A DNA stretch of 60,117 nt from Deltaproteobacteria bacterium (lineage in GTDB: Bacteria; Myxococcota_A; Polyangia; Polyangiales; Ga0077539): contig JAUXYJ010000051.1 of the NCBI GenBank assembly GCA_030694465.1, positions 1-60,117 of the forward strand. Direction: 5' to 3'. The translations under genes were made by a program, and so were the position numbers. Below are positions 8,645 through 17,417 of the stretch, one piece after another; position 1 is the first letter of the stretch, and every line of letters begins with the position of its first letter. The notes under the pieces were generated by a model that worked only from the letters and a program-made list of their open reading frames with translations, had not been told where the DNA came from and made no database searches.

Positions 8645-8681
8645 GAACTGACGCGGCGAGTCGTGACCTGTTCCTGCAGTG

Positions 8682-8855
8682 GTAGAGGAATAGACCATCC
8701 AACCGCGCTGGGTCGCTCACGCATCCGCTGTGGGCCACCCGCTCGCCCGTCGCCTCGTCTGCGCCCTAGGGCCCTTTGCGACCGCGCCGCGATCGGCCCA
8801 CCCCCCCCGCACCGATGCGTTCGCCGCTGATTTCACAAGTGATGCTGAGTTGGCC
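8682..8855 (+). repeat. dispersed repeat R1, full copy
   Basis: Full-length copy: left end AGAGGAATAGACCATCCAACC, internal CCCTTTGCGACCGCGCCGCG, right end CCGCTGATTTCACAAGTGAT followed by GCTGAGTT. It is followed at 8859-8902 by two short direct repeats (CGAAGGGTTGCGATC / CGAAGGGCTGCGATC). The stretch 8856-9129 holds no gene I can support. Confidence 0.85.
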
Positions 8856-9129
8856 TTCGCGAAGGGTTGCGATCCGACCCATTCGAAGGGCTGCGATCTG
8901 CGCGCGTTTCATCGAGGCTCTCAGCGTTCAATGGTGTTGGTGAAGTGCGTCTCGATCACGGTCCTCGGGAAGGCCCGGCGAACGCCGAGGCCGTTTCGCG
9001 ACGTTGCGTCGCGCAAAGGCCGGAGGCTCGACCTCTGGCCGTGAGCCGAGCGTGTTGTTGCTTGGGTGTTGACACCGCTAGTGATTTTCCTGCGGATGTG
9101 CATTTTCGTACCGAAATCCGGTTCCCTGC

Positions 9130-9816
9130 TCAGAATCGCAGGCGGAAGAACGGCATTCGACCGTTCGTGGCGTCTAGCCGAACCTCGCTAGGGGCCGGCT
9201 CGGGCGTCGGGCGTGGCACCTGCGAACCGCGGAGGCAATCCTGGACTCCCGAGGGTCCCTCGCACAGGCCCAGGTTGCTGCGAAAGTCATCGTCAAACAC
9301 CAACATCGCGTCGCGGCTGCTCGCCGCGGCGATGACCAGCATGATCGGGCCCGCGACGAGCATGGCGATCGCAGTAAACGCAAGCAGCCCTGTAGAGACG
9401 GCCAACGCGGTGATACTCCAGGGCAGGCTAGCTCCTCCGAAAAAAGCCAGAGTGCCGAGCCCAACCGCGGCGAGGCCGCCGCCAAGCAAGCCGCAGCCCA
9501 CGCGAGTCGACCTTCGCGCGCTCGCGATGTGCTGCGCGGTCATGGACGTTCGCGCCACAAGCGGCAGGAGGTCCGCCGAATCGTAGACGATCGTGTCGTT
9601 GGCCAGATGCAGCTGCGAATCGACGGTGGTCTCTCCGAGCCCGTCTCGATACAAGGTCACGCTCACTCGTCGCGGAGCGAAGTCGCGATACTGCGCCATG
9701 CGGTCGCGCAGCGGCGCCGAGGGGCCGACGGCCAGCGGAAGTGTGACGCTCTGCACGCATCCGGCGAAGGAAAAGCCGAAGACCGCGACCAGAGCCCGTA
9801 TCGCCTTACGTTGCAT
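9130..9816 (-). CDS. lipoprotein with two membrane segments
   Basis: A 228-residue protein starting MQRKAIRALVAVFGFSFAGC with lipobox FAGC at residues 17-20. The middle has two long hydrophobic stretches (GCGLLGGGLAAVGLGTLAFF and the Ala/Leu/Val-rich segment after it) which may be membrane helices, an unusual feature behind a lipobox. The C-terminal 60 residues contain LGLCEGPSGVQDCL, a likely disulphide pair. The ATG at 9816 was preferred to 9837 because it sits right before the signal peptide. No family assigned. It runs toward the R1 copy at 8682 and has R1 again upstream. Confidence 0.7.
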   Translation of the reverse strand: MQRKAIRALVAVFGFSFAGCVQSVTLPLAVGPSAPLRDRMAQYRDFAPRRVSVTLYRDGLGETTVDSQLHLANDTIVYDSADLLPLVARTSMTAQHIASARRSTRVGCGLLGGGLAAVGLGTLAFFGGASLPWSITALAVSTGLLAFTAIAMLVAGPIMLVIAAASSRDAMLVFDDDFRSNLGLCEGPSGVQDCLRGSQVPRPTPEPAPSEVRLDATNGRMPFFRLRF

Positions 9817-9913
9817 CGACCGTAGAATCCCACGCATTTCGCGGCAAGACGACCCCCATTGGACCGGCGTCGCCGCTCGGAAAGCAGAGAGCCCTCGAGC
9901 GCGCGGGCGCTGC

Positions 9914-10010
9914 GGCGCATTGTGCTTCGGAGGCTAGGCCATCCAACCCCGTTCAGTCGCCCACGCATCCGCTGACTGCGGCCCGATCGCCCGTCGGCTC
10001 GCCAGCGTGC
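9914..10010 (+). repeat. dispersed repeat R1, left half
   Basis: Left half of R1 (GCGGCGCATTGTGCTTCGGA, then GGCTAGGCCATCCAACCCC and CGCCCACGCATCCGCTGACT), almost identical over its first 40 bp to the copy at 6178. It is truncated near 10010; 10011-10213 shows no supportable gene. Confidence 0.8.
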
Positions 10011-10213
10011 AGCGCCCGCGCCCCGCGCTCGCGGACGTCAACGAGATCGTCTACGGGCTCATCGATGCGCGCCGCGCCCGAGTCTGCGCTCGCCACCCGC
10101 AACGACCTGCTCACCGCCCTTGTTCTCGCCACGAGCGAGCCCGACGGCGACGCGCCCGGCACGCGCATGACCCTCGAGCCTCGGTCGATCGCAGCGCGTT
10201 GAAATGCGCGGTC

Positions 10214-10386
10214 GCCCACACAGGATCGCCTGTGAAAACACCGGCGAATGCACGGTGCGGCGGGGTGGGCCGAGCGCGCCGCGGTCGCCAAGGGCTGAGC
10301 GCGCAGACGATGCAACGGGCGACCGGGTCGCCGAGAGCGCACGCGTGCACCGACCGGCCGCGGTCGGAGGTCTTAGCCTCCGAAAC
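10214..10386 (-). repeat. dispersed repeat R1, reverse orientation
   Basis: Reverse-orientation copy. It opens with the right-end hairpin CACAGGATCGCCTGTG followed by AAAACACCGGCGAA and ends with GGTCTTAGCCTCCGAAACTG, the reverse of the left end. Together with 9914-10010 it makes an inverted pair, ending about 100 bp before the next gene. Confidence 0.8.
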
Positions 10387-10491
10387 TGTGGCCAAGTTCA
10401 GGCATGTTCGTTCGCGTGAAGACCGGCGGCATGCTCTGTGCTGAGCGAGCACGAACGCCGGCACATCGCCGTGTCATCTCTGTGAGAATCC

Positions 10492-11199
10492 ATGAAGAAA
10501 TCCAGCACCGTTTGTCCTGATCGCCCTCTCGCGCCAACCCCCTTCGGGCTCCTGTGTGCCGTGGAGGCACGCTGTTGTCCCGCGCACGCCACACTCCTGT
10601 TCGCGGGCAGCCTCGCGCTCGCGGTGACCGTCGCACCCTCGCGCGCGCACGCCTTTCAAGCGCCCGCGCCCGCGCCCGCGCCATCGCAAACGCCGAGCGC
10701 CCCACCTGTCTTGAATTCGCCTGTGCCCGTCACGACCTCGTCCCGTGAGGGGCCACGGTTTCGCTTCGGAATCGGCACGCACGGAGGCTTTCTTCGCATC
10801 GAATCGGTCACCCCGCTTGGCGCGGGGCTTGGGATCTACGCGCGGGTCGGCGTGCAGATCAACGATCGCTTCGCCGTGGATGTACAAGCGTCGGGCGCGA
10901 CCATTGTGGTCGGAGGCTACGGTCGGCTCAACGCGTTCTTCGACGTGACGCTTGCAGACCGCCTGAGCGTGGCGGTCGGTCCGCTCTTCGCAGCAGGCTT
11001 TGGCAACAGCAACGCCGCGATGCTCGGGGGAACGCTGCGCCTCGGCGTCCACGCGCCCCGCAACCGCTACGCTAGCGGCGTGCGTTCCTCGATGAATTGG
11101 GGTGTCGAAGCAGACCTCGGCGCCGCGTTTTACTTTCGCAGCTTGCTCGGGCCTTTCTCCGGGGGGCTCACGTTCTTCTTGGGATACCAGCGAGACTGA
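10492..11199 (+). CDS. predicted outer-membrane beta-barrel protein
   Basis: A 235-residue exported protein. The N terminus has a long n-region, then FAGSLALAVTVAPSRAHAFQ, a signal peptide with an AHA cleavage site near residue 53. A Pro/Ala linker follows (APAPAPAPSQTPSAPP). From about residue 85 to the end, alternating hydrophobic strands with aromatic girdles (FRFGIGTHGGFLRI, GIYARVGVQINDRFAVDVQ, GLTFFLGYQRD) are typical of a small eight-stranded outer-membrane barrel. The protein ends in a charged residue rather than the usual final Phe. A member of the porin/OmpW-like superfamily is possible but unproven. It sits alone between two R1 elements. Confidence 0.75.
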   Translation: MKKSSTVCPDRPLAPTPFGLLCAVEARCCPAHATLLFAGSLALAVTVAPSRAHAFQAPAPAPAPSQTPSAPPVLNSPVPVTTSSREGPRFRFGIGTHGGFLRIESVTPLGAGLGIYARVGVQINDRFAVDVQASGATIVVGGYGRLNAFFDVTLADRLSVAVGPLFAAGFGNSNAAMLGGTLRLGVHAPRNRYASGVRSSMNWGVEADLGAAFYFRSLLGPFSGGLTFFLGYQRD

Positions 11200-11247
11200 G
11201 AGCCTGTTTTCAAGAGCGCTGCGAGAGTGTGTGTCGATCGAAGAAAG

Positions 11248-11580
11248 CCCACACAGGATCGCCTGTGAAAACACCGGCGAACACACGGTGCAGCGGGGTG
11301 GAACGATCGCGTCGCCGCCCGCACTCGCTGCCAACGTTGGCCGAGCGCCTGCCAACGTTGGCCGAGCGCCTGCCAACGTTGGCACAGACCTCGTGGTGGA
11401 CCCGCGCGACAACCCCGAGGGCCTGCGTGAGCGCGGCCTGCTGGGCCGCATGGCGATGCGCTCTTGCGTGATCGGAGGAGGATAGTACCTCCCGTCGGCC
11501 CATTGCGACCGCGCCGCGCATCGCATCGCGCCGCGCCCCACTGATGCGATCGCCGGTGTTTTCACAGCAGATACTGTGTT
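11248..11580. repeat. composite R1 element with inverted ends and 21-bp array core
   Basis: Both ends carry the R1 right terminus in opposite directions: CACAGGATCGCCTGTGAAAA at the left and, reversed, TTTTCACAGCAGATACTGTG at the right, giving about 50-bp terminal inverted repeats. Between them lie three copies of the palindrome GCCAACGTTGGC (11330, 11351, 11372; period 21) and a 100-bp block (11384-11485) that is nearly identical to 24500-24600. The right end sits exactly at the break in the metH fragment. Confidence 0.85.
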
Positions 11581-11815
11581 TGCGAGAAAACTCTCGTGGA
11601 TCGATTGGATGAGGTCTGGGCGGCTCTTGACGAGGATTTGTGGGTAGGTTTCCTTGCCCCAGTAGTCCTTCTCGACATGAAGATTCGCGGCATGTGCGGC
11701 CGTGCCCATCGCGCCATCGAAAACGATGCGACGCTTGGCGAGGTGCTGGAGGAAGAGGCTAAGGGGTTGGGCTCGGGTTTGAATGGTTCTCTGGTTCGGG
11801 AATCGTCTGTCATGC
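11581..11815 (-). pseudogene. metH: 5' fragment of metH (cobalamin-dependent methionine synthase)
   Basis: The reading frame gives FLQHLAKRRIVFDGAMGTAA, then KETYPQILVKSRPDLIQSIH and ESFLA, the start of the homocysteine-binding domain of MetH, which would normally continue with GADxxETNTFG. Instead the frame hits the R1 terminus directly after FLA at 11580/11581. Only about 60 of more than 1100 residues remain, and no further metH sequence lies beyond the repeat. The nearest upstream ATG (11813) is in a different frame from the homologous part, so there may also be a frameshift. The fragment cannot be functional. Confidence 0.8.
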
Positions 11816-12016
11816 AGCAGTGGCTTCGGGTTGGTGCTTGTGATCGGGTGATCCTCAGCGCCGCCTGAGCCCCAGCGTCGAGACTTCGACCGGGCCAGAG
11901 AAGCCGACTTTCACGGCTGGATGCCGGGGGAATTGTGGCTTGCCGAATGAGTCGTATGATGCGAGCGGCTGCTGACTTGTTTGTTTCCGCAACGCTTCTC
12001 AGTCACGCACTCACCC

Positions 12017-12438
12017 ATGCACCTCCGCCTCACAACCCCAGCCGACCTCGAAACGCTCTTCACGCAGCAGCTCGACCCCGCCACCAACCTGATGGCCGGC
12101 ACCAAGCCTCGCCCGCGCGAGATTTTCTTTGCCACATGGAAAACAATCTTTGCGGACCTGAACGACCCGGATCAGAAACACTCTTCTTCGATCGTCGTCC
12201 CGCGTGTGATGATTCTTGAGGGAAAAGAGGGCGTGGAAATCGTCGGCACGATCAGCCGCTTCCATCGTGACAGCAAGAACTTTGTCGGCTACTTCATCGC
12301 GCGCCCGCACTGGGGCAAGGGCTTCGCCACCAAGGCCCTCGCTCTTCTTCTCGGCGAGCTGAGTCACCTGCCGCAGCCTCGCCCTCTCTGCGCCAACACC
12401 GCAGCGACCCATGTCATCGCGGCACGCGTGACCACCAT
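12017..12438 (+). pseudogene. truncated GNAT acetyltransferase
   Basis: The first ~140 residues match a RimJ/RimL-type GNAT acetyltransferase: MHLRLTTPADLETLF at the start, then EIVGTISRFHRDSKNFVGYF and ARPHWGKGFATKALAL, the latter being the acetyl-CoA-binding motif A. After CANTAATHVIAARV the expected LEKxGF C-terminal strand is missing and the frame runs into the left end of an R1 copy (to 12652). The gene diverges from the metH fragment with a 200-bp gap, so one 0.86-kb piece carries the 5' parts of two divergent genes, each cut at an R1 element. Probably non-functional. Confidence 0.75.
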
Positions 12439-12439
12439 G

Positions 12440-12610
12440 CTCAGGAGCATAGGACCTCTAAACCCCGCTCAGTCGCCCACGCATCCGCAGACTGCGGCCC
12501 GATCACCCGTCGCTTCGTCTGCGCCCTCAGCCCTTTGCGACCGCGCCGCGATCGGCCCACCCCGCCGCGCCGTCGGTTCGCCCTTTGGGTTTCACGGGGG
12601 ATACCGAGTT
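12440..12610 (+). repeat. dispersed repeat R1, full copy
   Basis: Full copy from GGAGCATAGGACCTCTAAAC to CACGGGGGATACCGAGTT. It carries the CGCCGTCGGTTCGCCC variant also seen at 7096. It forms the right border of the metH'/GNAT' segment. Confidence 0.85.
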
Positions 12611-13229
12611 GGCGAACAGGCGCTCGAATCGCATGACGCATGGCCGGCATGACTTTTGTTCGCCTGTTGAATTGCAGCTGCAAATCACTAGGCGCGCCTA
12701 ATGAAGCTGTGACGCAGAGCGTTGCTCTCGGCGCTTCAGGGGTTCGTGGGTCGCGCACTGCGAGGCGATGGCGTCGTCGATGAAGGCACGCGTCGCGCGC
12801 GCAGCCGTCGATGGCTCGGGCAAGATTCGAGTCCTTCACTTGAATCACGGCCGCTGATTACGTTGAGCGCGAGCTTGGCCACGACGCCCACGCTGCGGTG
12901 GTCGCCGAACGCGTGAAGACGACCCGTGGAGCACGCGCGACGCGGTCGACGTGCAAGTCGTCGAGGGTGCGGCCGAGGTCCTCTGCGTGGGCATCGAGGG
13001 GCTTGGCCATCGAAAGCGACGACCTCGACCCACGGGGCCCCAACGCACACGAACGAGAGCCGCTGCGTTGGGTACCGACTTCAGAGCGGTGACGGATCCG
13101 AAGGCGCCGCCGGTCGCGATGGACTCGTGGCCGCTCGCAGCAGATCACGATGCGATCCGTCTCTGTTTTCTGAGGCAATGCGGAGTTGGCACCGTAACCC
13201 GCGAGGGGAAGCACGAAGCTCGGGCGCGG
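12611..13229. other. no supportable gene; possible decayed coding sequence
   Basis: No frame on either strand gives a convincing protein. On the minus strand, short stretches in different frames (for example MAKPLDAHAEDLGRTLDDLH and VGVVAKLALNVISG) look coding-like, which suggests an old gene broken by frameshifts. The family cannot be named. Confidence 0.3.
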
Positions 13230-13823
13230 CTACTTCGCGCCGACGTTCGCTGCCAGCTCTTCGCGCAGGCGAATCGGACCGAACTGCGACGGGTCGAATG
13301 GCGTTGGACTCTTCTCTGCGTAGAACGCGCGGATCTTGTCCATGTCTGCCGAAACATCGCCGGTCATCGTGATGGGAGGTCCGAGCCCAGCTCTCTTTCG
13401 CGCGAAGTCCAAGTAGCCTGGGACCACGGGAACATTGGCGCCGCGTGCGATGTGGTAGAAGCCCGACTTCCAGGTCTCAGCCCGCGAGCGCGTTCCCTCG
13501 GGAGGAATGAAGAGCGCGAGCTCTTCTTCTTTTGCGAAGAGCGCGACCATCTGATCGACGACGTTGGTCGCGTGCGAACGATTGATGGCGACTGCACCGA
13601 GGCTGCGCATCGGCGCAGAGAGAGGGCCTTTGACCCACGCGTCTTTGATCATCCAACGCATCTTCAGTCCGATGCTCCGCGTCAGCGCAATCAGCAACAG
13701 CCCGTCCCAGTTGCTGGTGTGCGGGACGGCCAAGCCGACGAATTTCTTCACGGTCGGCACCCCCGTTTCGAATTGCCATCCCGCGAGGCGCAGCGAAGTG
13801 TTGGCCAGTGACGTTCCTTGCAC
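13230..13823 (-). CDS. 1-acyl-sn-glycerol-3-phosphate acyltransferase-like protein
   Basis: A 197-residue PlsC-type acyltransferase, which would transfer an acyl group to lysophosphatidate or another lysolipid at the inner membrane. The HX4D catalytic motif is PHTSNWD (His35, Asp40), block III is FIPPEGTRSR (Glu109, Gly110) and block IV is VPVVPGYLDF. The HTSNWD form marks a subgroup distinct from housekeeping PlsC, often used in lipid modification. No membrane helix is obvious, and the protein is shorter than PlsC (about 245). The gene is monocistronic; its start region overlaps nothing. Length and motifs look intact. Confidence 0.88.
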   Translation of the reverse strand: MQGTSLANTSLRLAGWQFETGVPTVKKFVGLAVPHTSNWDGLLLIALTRSIGLKMRWMIKDAWVKGPLSAPMRSLGAVAINRSHATNVVDQMVALFAKEEELALFIPPEGTRSRAETWKSGFYHIARGANVPVVPGYLDFARKRAGLGPPITMTGDVSADMDKIRAFYAEKSPTPFDPSQFGPIRLREELAANVGAK

Positions 13824-13917
13824 GGTGCGCAGGGTATCACCGTACGTGACCCACGACGAACGAGGCGCTCGCTCGATGCGTTACAACTGGGCAGTGGCGA
13901 GCACGTCCCCTCAGCCC

Positions 13918-14063
13918 ACTTCGGATCGCCTGAGAAACAAGCGAGCGATCCCATCGTGAATTGCCGCGCGACGCGGCCGCGTCGAGTCCGCGCGCGAGGT
14001 GGCAGAACGGGAGAGTGCGTCGCCGTGCTTGACCGACGGGCGGTGGACGTCCTCGCAACCGCG
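13918..14063 (-). repeat. degenerate R1 copy
   Basis: A weak reverse copy: TTCGGATCGCCTGAGAAACA at the start and GCTTGACCGACGGGCGGTGG, with GACGTCCTC, near its end. The latter is shared with the copy at 36628 (GCTCGACCGCAGGGCGTTGG) and that at 43806. It is more diverged than other copies. Confidence 0.5.
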
Positions 14064-14097
14064 GGGCCTTCTGCGAGCCCTGACTTGTGCGCTATCC

Positions 14098-14388
14098 ATG
14101 TCGTCCGCGAGGAGTGTTTCGTTCGAGACGTTGCTGACCTTGCCGAGGGTTCGTGTGGGCGCTGTCGAGCGGGTGGTGCTGTCGGCGTTCGAGGGGCTCG
14201 GGGACATGGACGGCGTTGTGCGCGTGCAGAGCGCGGTGCTCAGCTACGCGCGAAGAACGCGCGGGACCGTGGGATCGCTGGTGTTCGTGACCGACGGGCG
14301 CGGCGCGGTGAAGGGCGACGGGGTCGCGCGCGGCCGGTGTACGCTCTGGTCATGCGCGCCTCCCTTCACCCGATGCGACGGTCGCTGA
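14098..14388 (+). CDS. small hypothetical protein, possibly partial
   Basis: A 96-residue frame from ATG 14098 with strong G/C bias at third positions. The central part (VGAVERVVLSAFEGLGDMDG, then VVRVQSAVLSYARRTRGTVG and SLVFVTDGRG) has the strand-helix-strand pattern of short STAS-like domains common in myxobacteria, but this is only an impression. The Cys-rich C-terminal end looks less natural and may be read-through after truncation. It begins 35 bp after a degenerate R1 copy. The next 330 bp (14389-14719) hold nothing I can support. Confidence 0.4.
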   Translation: MSSARSVSFETLLTLPRVRVGAVERVVLSAFEGLGDMDGVVRVQSAVLSYARRTRGTVGSLVFVTDGRGAVKGDGVARGRCTLWSCAPPFTRCDGR

Positions 14389-14719
14389 TGGCTCTCTCGC
14401 TCAATGGGTGCGACGACGAGCGCTCGCTTCTCTTCGGCGCAGAGCGCGCTAGGGACACGTGACGCCGGGGCGGACGCGTCTCGCGCCGCACCCGCGTAGC
14501 GCCCGCCGATTCGCCTCGTGCGTTGGACGGGCCGTGATCGTTCTGGGCAGACGACTGGCGCATGGGGCGCGATCGCAACGTGGGGCCTTGATCGAGCCCG
14601 CGCTCGCTGAGCCTCGAGCAGCGGTCCCAGAGCCGCGTCGCGCTCGGCAGAGACGAGGTCTCCATCGAACACGCAGCGACGAACGAGGGAGGGTCTCGCG
14701 CGACGCCGACGCACGTCGG

Positions 14720-16090
14720 TCACGGGTGTGGCTCGGGGTCCGGTCGTCGATCGCGCAGCGTGACGAACTCCTCGGCGGCCGTCGGATGGATCGCCACCGT
14801 GGCGTCGAGCTGCGCTTTGGTTGCGCCGCATTGAATCGCGACGGCGAGGCCCTGGATGATCTCCGGGGCGTCCGCGCCGACCATGTGGATTCCGAGCACC
14901 TTGTCGTCGCTTCGCGCCACGACGAGCTTCATGAGCGTCCGCTCGTCCCGGCCGGTGAGCGAGTGCTTCATCCCGCGAAAGTTGGTCACGTACACGTCGA
15001 TCGCGCCGTGCTGAACGCGGGCCTCTGCCTCGGTGAGCCCGACCGTCGCTGCGGGGGGCTGGCTAAACACAGCGGACGCGATGTTGCGATGGTCCACGCG
15101 AGTCGGGTTGTTGTTGAAGATCGACTCCGCGACGGCGCGGCCCTCGCGGATCGCGACCGGCGTCAGGTTGACCCGGTCGGTGCAGTCGCCGACGGCGTAG
15201 ATGCTCGGGACCGCTGTGCGCGAGAAATCGTCCACGACCACGGCGCCGTTGTCCGAGAGCGATACGCCGCACGCCTCGAGGCCGAGTCCCTTCGTATTCG
15301 GAGCGCGGCCCGTCGCGTACAACACCACGTCTGCGCTGATCTCTTCGCCCGCGCGGGTCATGACGTTGAGCATGTCGGCGTGTCGTTCGATGTCTTGGAC
15401 GAAGGTCTCGCAGCGGATCTCGACGCCCTTTTTGCGAAGCTCACCGGTGAGAAACGTGCAGAGATCCTGGTCGAATCCGCGCAGAATGGACTCGCCGCGG
15501 ATGAGCAGCGTGACCCTGGCGCCCAGGGCGTTGAAGATCCCTGCGAACTCGACGGCGATGTATCCGCCGCCGACGATCACGACCCGCTGCGGCAGCGACG
15601 GGAGCGAGAGGGCTTCGTTGGAGGTGATCGCGTGCTCGATTCCCTTCACGGGCGGCAGGATGGGGCTCGACCCGGTGGCGACGAGGATGTTCGCTGCGGT
15701 GTAGCGGCGACCGTCGACCTCGACGGTGTGAGCGTCGAGGACGCGGCCGCGGCCCTCGATGAGCGTGACGCCAGAGTCCCTGAGCAATCGAAGGTAGATC
15801 GCGTTGAGGCGGTCCACTTCGCGGTCCTTCGCGGCGACGAGCGCGCCCCAGTCGAACGAGGGCGTCGCGGCGCTCCAGCCGAAGCCCATGGCGTCGCTGA
15901 AGGACTCCGCGAACTGAGCTCCGTACACCAAGAGCTTCTTCGGAACACACCCGCGGATCACGCACGTCCCTCCCACGCGACTGTCTTCACAGATGGCCAC
16001 GCGCGCGCCATACGAGCCTGCGCGGCGACTCGCGGCGACGCCGCCTGAGCCTGCGCCGAGGGTGAACAGATCGAAGTCGTACTCGCTCAT
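14720..16090 (-). CDS. gor: glutathione-disulfide reductase
   Basis: A 456-residue FAD- and NAD(P)H-dependent disulphide reductase that keeps glutathione, or a related thiol, reduced in the cytoplasm. Visible: FAD-binding GAGSGGVAASRRAGSYGA near the N terminus, the redox-active pair in GGTCVIRGCVPKK (Cys43, Cys48), the nucleotide motif VVIVGGGYIAVEFAGIF, the second FAD motif IYAVGDCT, and the C-terminal HPTAAEE with His435 and Glu440 that serves the partner subunit. GTCVIRGCVPKK rather than GTCLNxGCIPSK separates glutathione reductase from dihydrolipoamide dehydrogenase. The start at 16090 was chosen because the FAD motif follows directly; the extension to 16483 is not needed. The family's usual length is matched. 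Confidence 0.92.
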   Translation of the reverse strand: MSEYDFDLFTLGAGSGGVAASRRAGSYGARVAICEDSRVGGTCVIRGCVPKKLLVYGAQFAESFSDAMGFGWSAATPSFDWGALVAAKDREVDRLNAIYLRLLRDSGVTLIEGRGRVLDAHTVEVDGRRYTAANILVATGSSPILPPVKGIEHAITSNEALSLPSLPQRVVIVGGGYIAVEFAGIFNALGARVTLLIRGESILRGFDQDLCTFLTGELRKKGVEIRCETFVQDIERHADMLNVMTRAGEEISADVVLYATGRAPNTKGLGLEACGVSLSDNGAVVVDDFSRTAVPSIYAVGDCTDRVNLTPVAIREGRAVAESIFNNNPTRVDHRNIASAVFSQPPAATVGLTEAEARVQHGAIDVYVTNFRGMKHSLTGRDERTLMKLVVARSDDKVLGIHMVGADAPEIIQGLAVAIQCGATKAQLDATVAIHPTAAEEFVTLRDRRPDPEPHP

Positions 16091-16204
16091 GGGCGAGCAG
16101 GGTCGACGATCACGCTCCGCGCGTACAGCCAGGACGGCGACAAAGACGCGAGGATCGACAAGAGAGTGCGTGCGCTCGGATGCGCGTCGGATGACAATCC
16201 GCGC

Positions 16205-17377
16205 ATGCGACGCTCCCGATACGAGCTTTTGTGGATCAGCTGTTCGCTGCTCGCTTGTTCGACGACGAGCCCGCCGTTCGACGGAGCCACGAACGCCGAC
16301 GTGAGCTCTTCTTCGCCCGACGCCAGCCCGAGCGCAGACGTCCAGTCCACGAGCGACGTTGGGGTGATCCTTGCGGCGGACAGTGGGGGTCCCGACCCGG
16401 ACGCGTCGGCGCCGAGCGGATGGCTTCGCGATCGCTTTCCCGAGGACCGCGGGATCGCCGGCGCGCCGACGGTGCTGTTTCACGACGACTTCGAGTCAGG
16501 CTGGGGGCGATGGGACGCGCCTCGCGCGGACACGCAGTACCTCCACCTCGAACAAGGCGCGACCGCTCACGGCGGAACGCGCTATCTGCGCTCGACCGTC
16601 ACCCGCGCGCACCTCCAGGCAACGCAGTACATCTCTGCGTCGCCGAGGTTCGCGTTTCGACGGCGAGTTCCGCAGATGTTCTGGCGGTTTCACGCGCGGT
16701 TTCCGACGATCGCGCCGAATCCTCACCATTGGGTGAGGGTCTCGGCGGGCACCGCGGCGTTCTCGAGCAGCGGCCTCGCCAACACCGTCCCGCGCGGAGA
16801 CCAGGGGTTCTGGTTCGACTTCGACGCGACCAACGATGACGTCTTCAACTTCTACACCTACTGGCACCGCATGCGTTCGGGCCGCTGCAACGACGGCAGC
16901 GCGACCCCCGGATGCGCGGGCGATCAGGGCACGACGTACTACTACGGCAACGTGTTTCAGCCCCGGACGCAGGCGCCGTTTCCGCGCAACGAGTGGTTTT
17001 GCATCGAGATCGGCGCGCAGGCGAACGCGGTCGGCGCAAACGACGGATCGCTCACGTTCTGGATCAACGATCGACAAGTCGGCTCGTACGCTCCGATGCG
17101 CCCGGTCGGCACCTGGCTGCGCGCGACGTTTCACGAGGGAGGCTGCGCGTTCAGCGCGTGCACGCCGCCAGCGCCCTTCGAAGGGTTCAACTTCAGGACG
17201 AGCGACGACGTGCTCTTCAAAGAGATCTTCCTCGACGCGTACTACGAGCGGGACAGCAGCGCCGCGAAGCGCATGGTCCTCCAGTCGCGCGGCCTCACTG
17301 TGAGCGACGACCAGACGATCTTGTACGACGACGTCGTGGTCGCGACCGAGCGCATCGGCTGCCGCCGCGCGCCGTGA
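16205..17377 (+). CDS. lipoprotein with concanavalin/laminin-G-like domain
   Basis: A 390-residue lipoprotein: MRRSRYELLWISCSLLAC with lipobox LLAC, then a Ser/Asp/Pro-rich linker to about residue 75. The main domain (about 85-380) is all beta and rich in aromatics: FHDDFESGWGRWDAPRA at the start, FWRFHARFPTIAPNPHHWV, GFWFDFDATNDDVFNFYTYW and WFCIEIGAQANAVG. This is the look of a jelly-roll domain such as laminin-G or polysaccharide-lyase folds, which bind or cleave carbohydrate. Paired Cys (RCNDGSATPGC, GCAFSAC) may form disulphides. No catalytic residues can be assigned. ATG 16205 was chosen over 16166 because it starts the signal peptide. Confidence 0.75.
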   Translation: MRRSRYELLWISCSLLACSTTSPPFDGATNADVSSSSPDASPSADVQSTSDVGVILAADSGGPDPDASAPSGWLRDRFPEDRGIAGAPTVLFHDDFESGWGRWDAPRADTQYLHLEQGATAHGGTRYLRSTVTRAHLQATQYISASPRFAFRRRVPQMFWRFHARFPTIAPNPHHWVRVSAGTAAFSSSGLANTVPRGDQGFWFDFDATNDDVFNFYTYWHRMRSGRCNDGSATPGCAGDQGTTYYYGNVFQPRTQAPFPRNEWFCIEIGAQANAVGANDGSLTFWINDRQVGSYAPMRPVGTWLRATFHEGGCAFSACTPPAPFEGFNFRTSDDVLFKEIFLDAYYERDSSAAKRMVLQSRGLTVSDDQTILYDDVVVATERIGCRRAP

Positions 17378-17417
17378 TCGCCCGCGGCGTTCAACGGCAT
17401 CGCGTCCCGGTCACGGA

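Noticed and set aside
6178..12610. R1 copies as attC sites of a chromosomal integron
   Set aside because: Genes between copies face both directions, no integrase gene is seen, copies occur in both orientations, and the core GTTRRRY/RYYYAAC boxes are not consistently placed.
12951..13811. Plus-strand frame of 286 codons
   Set aside because: Antisense shadow of the PlsC-like gene, whose HX4D and PEGTR motifs are on the other strand.
14459..16048. Plus-strand frame of 529 codons
   Set aside because: Antisense shadow of the glutathione reductase gene.
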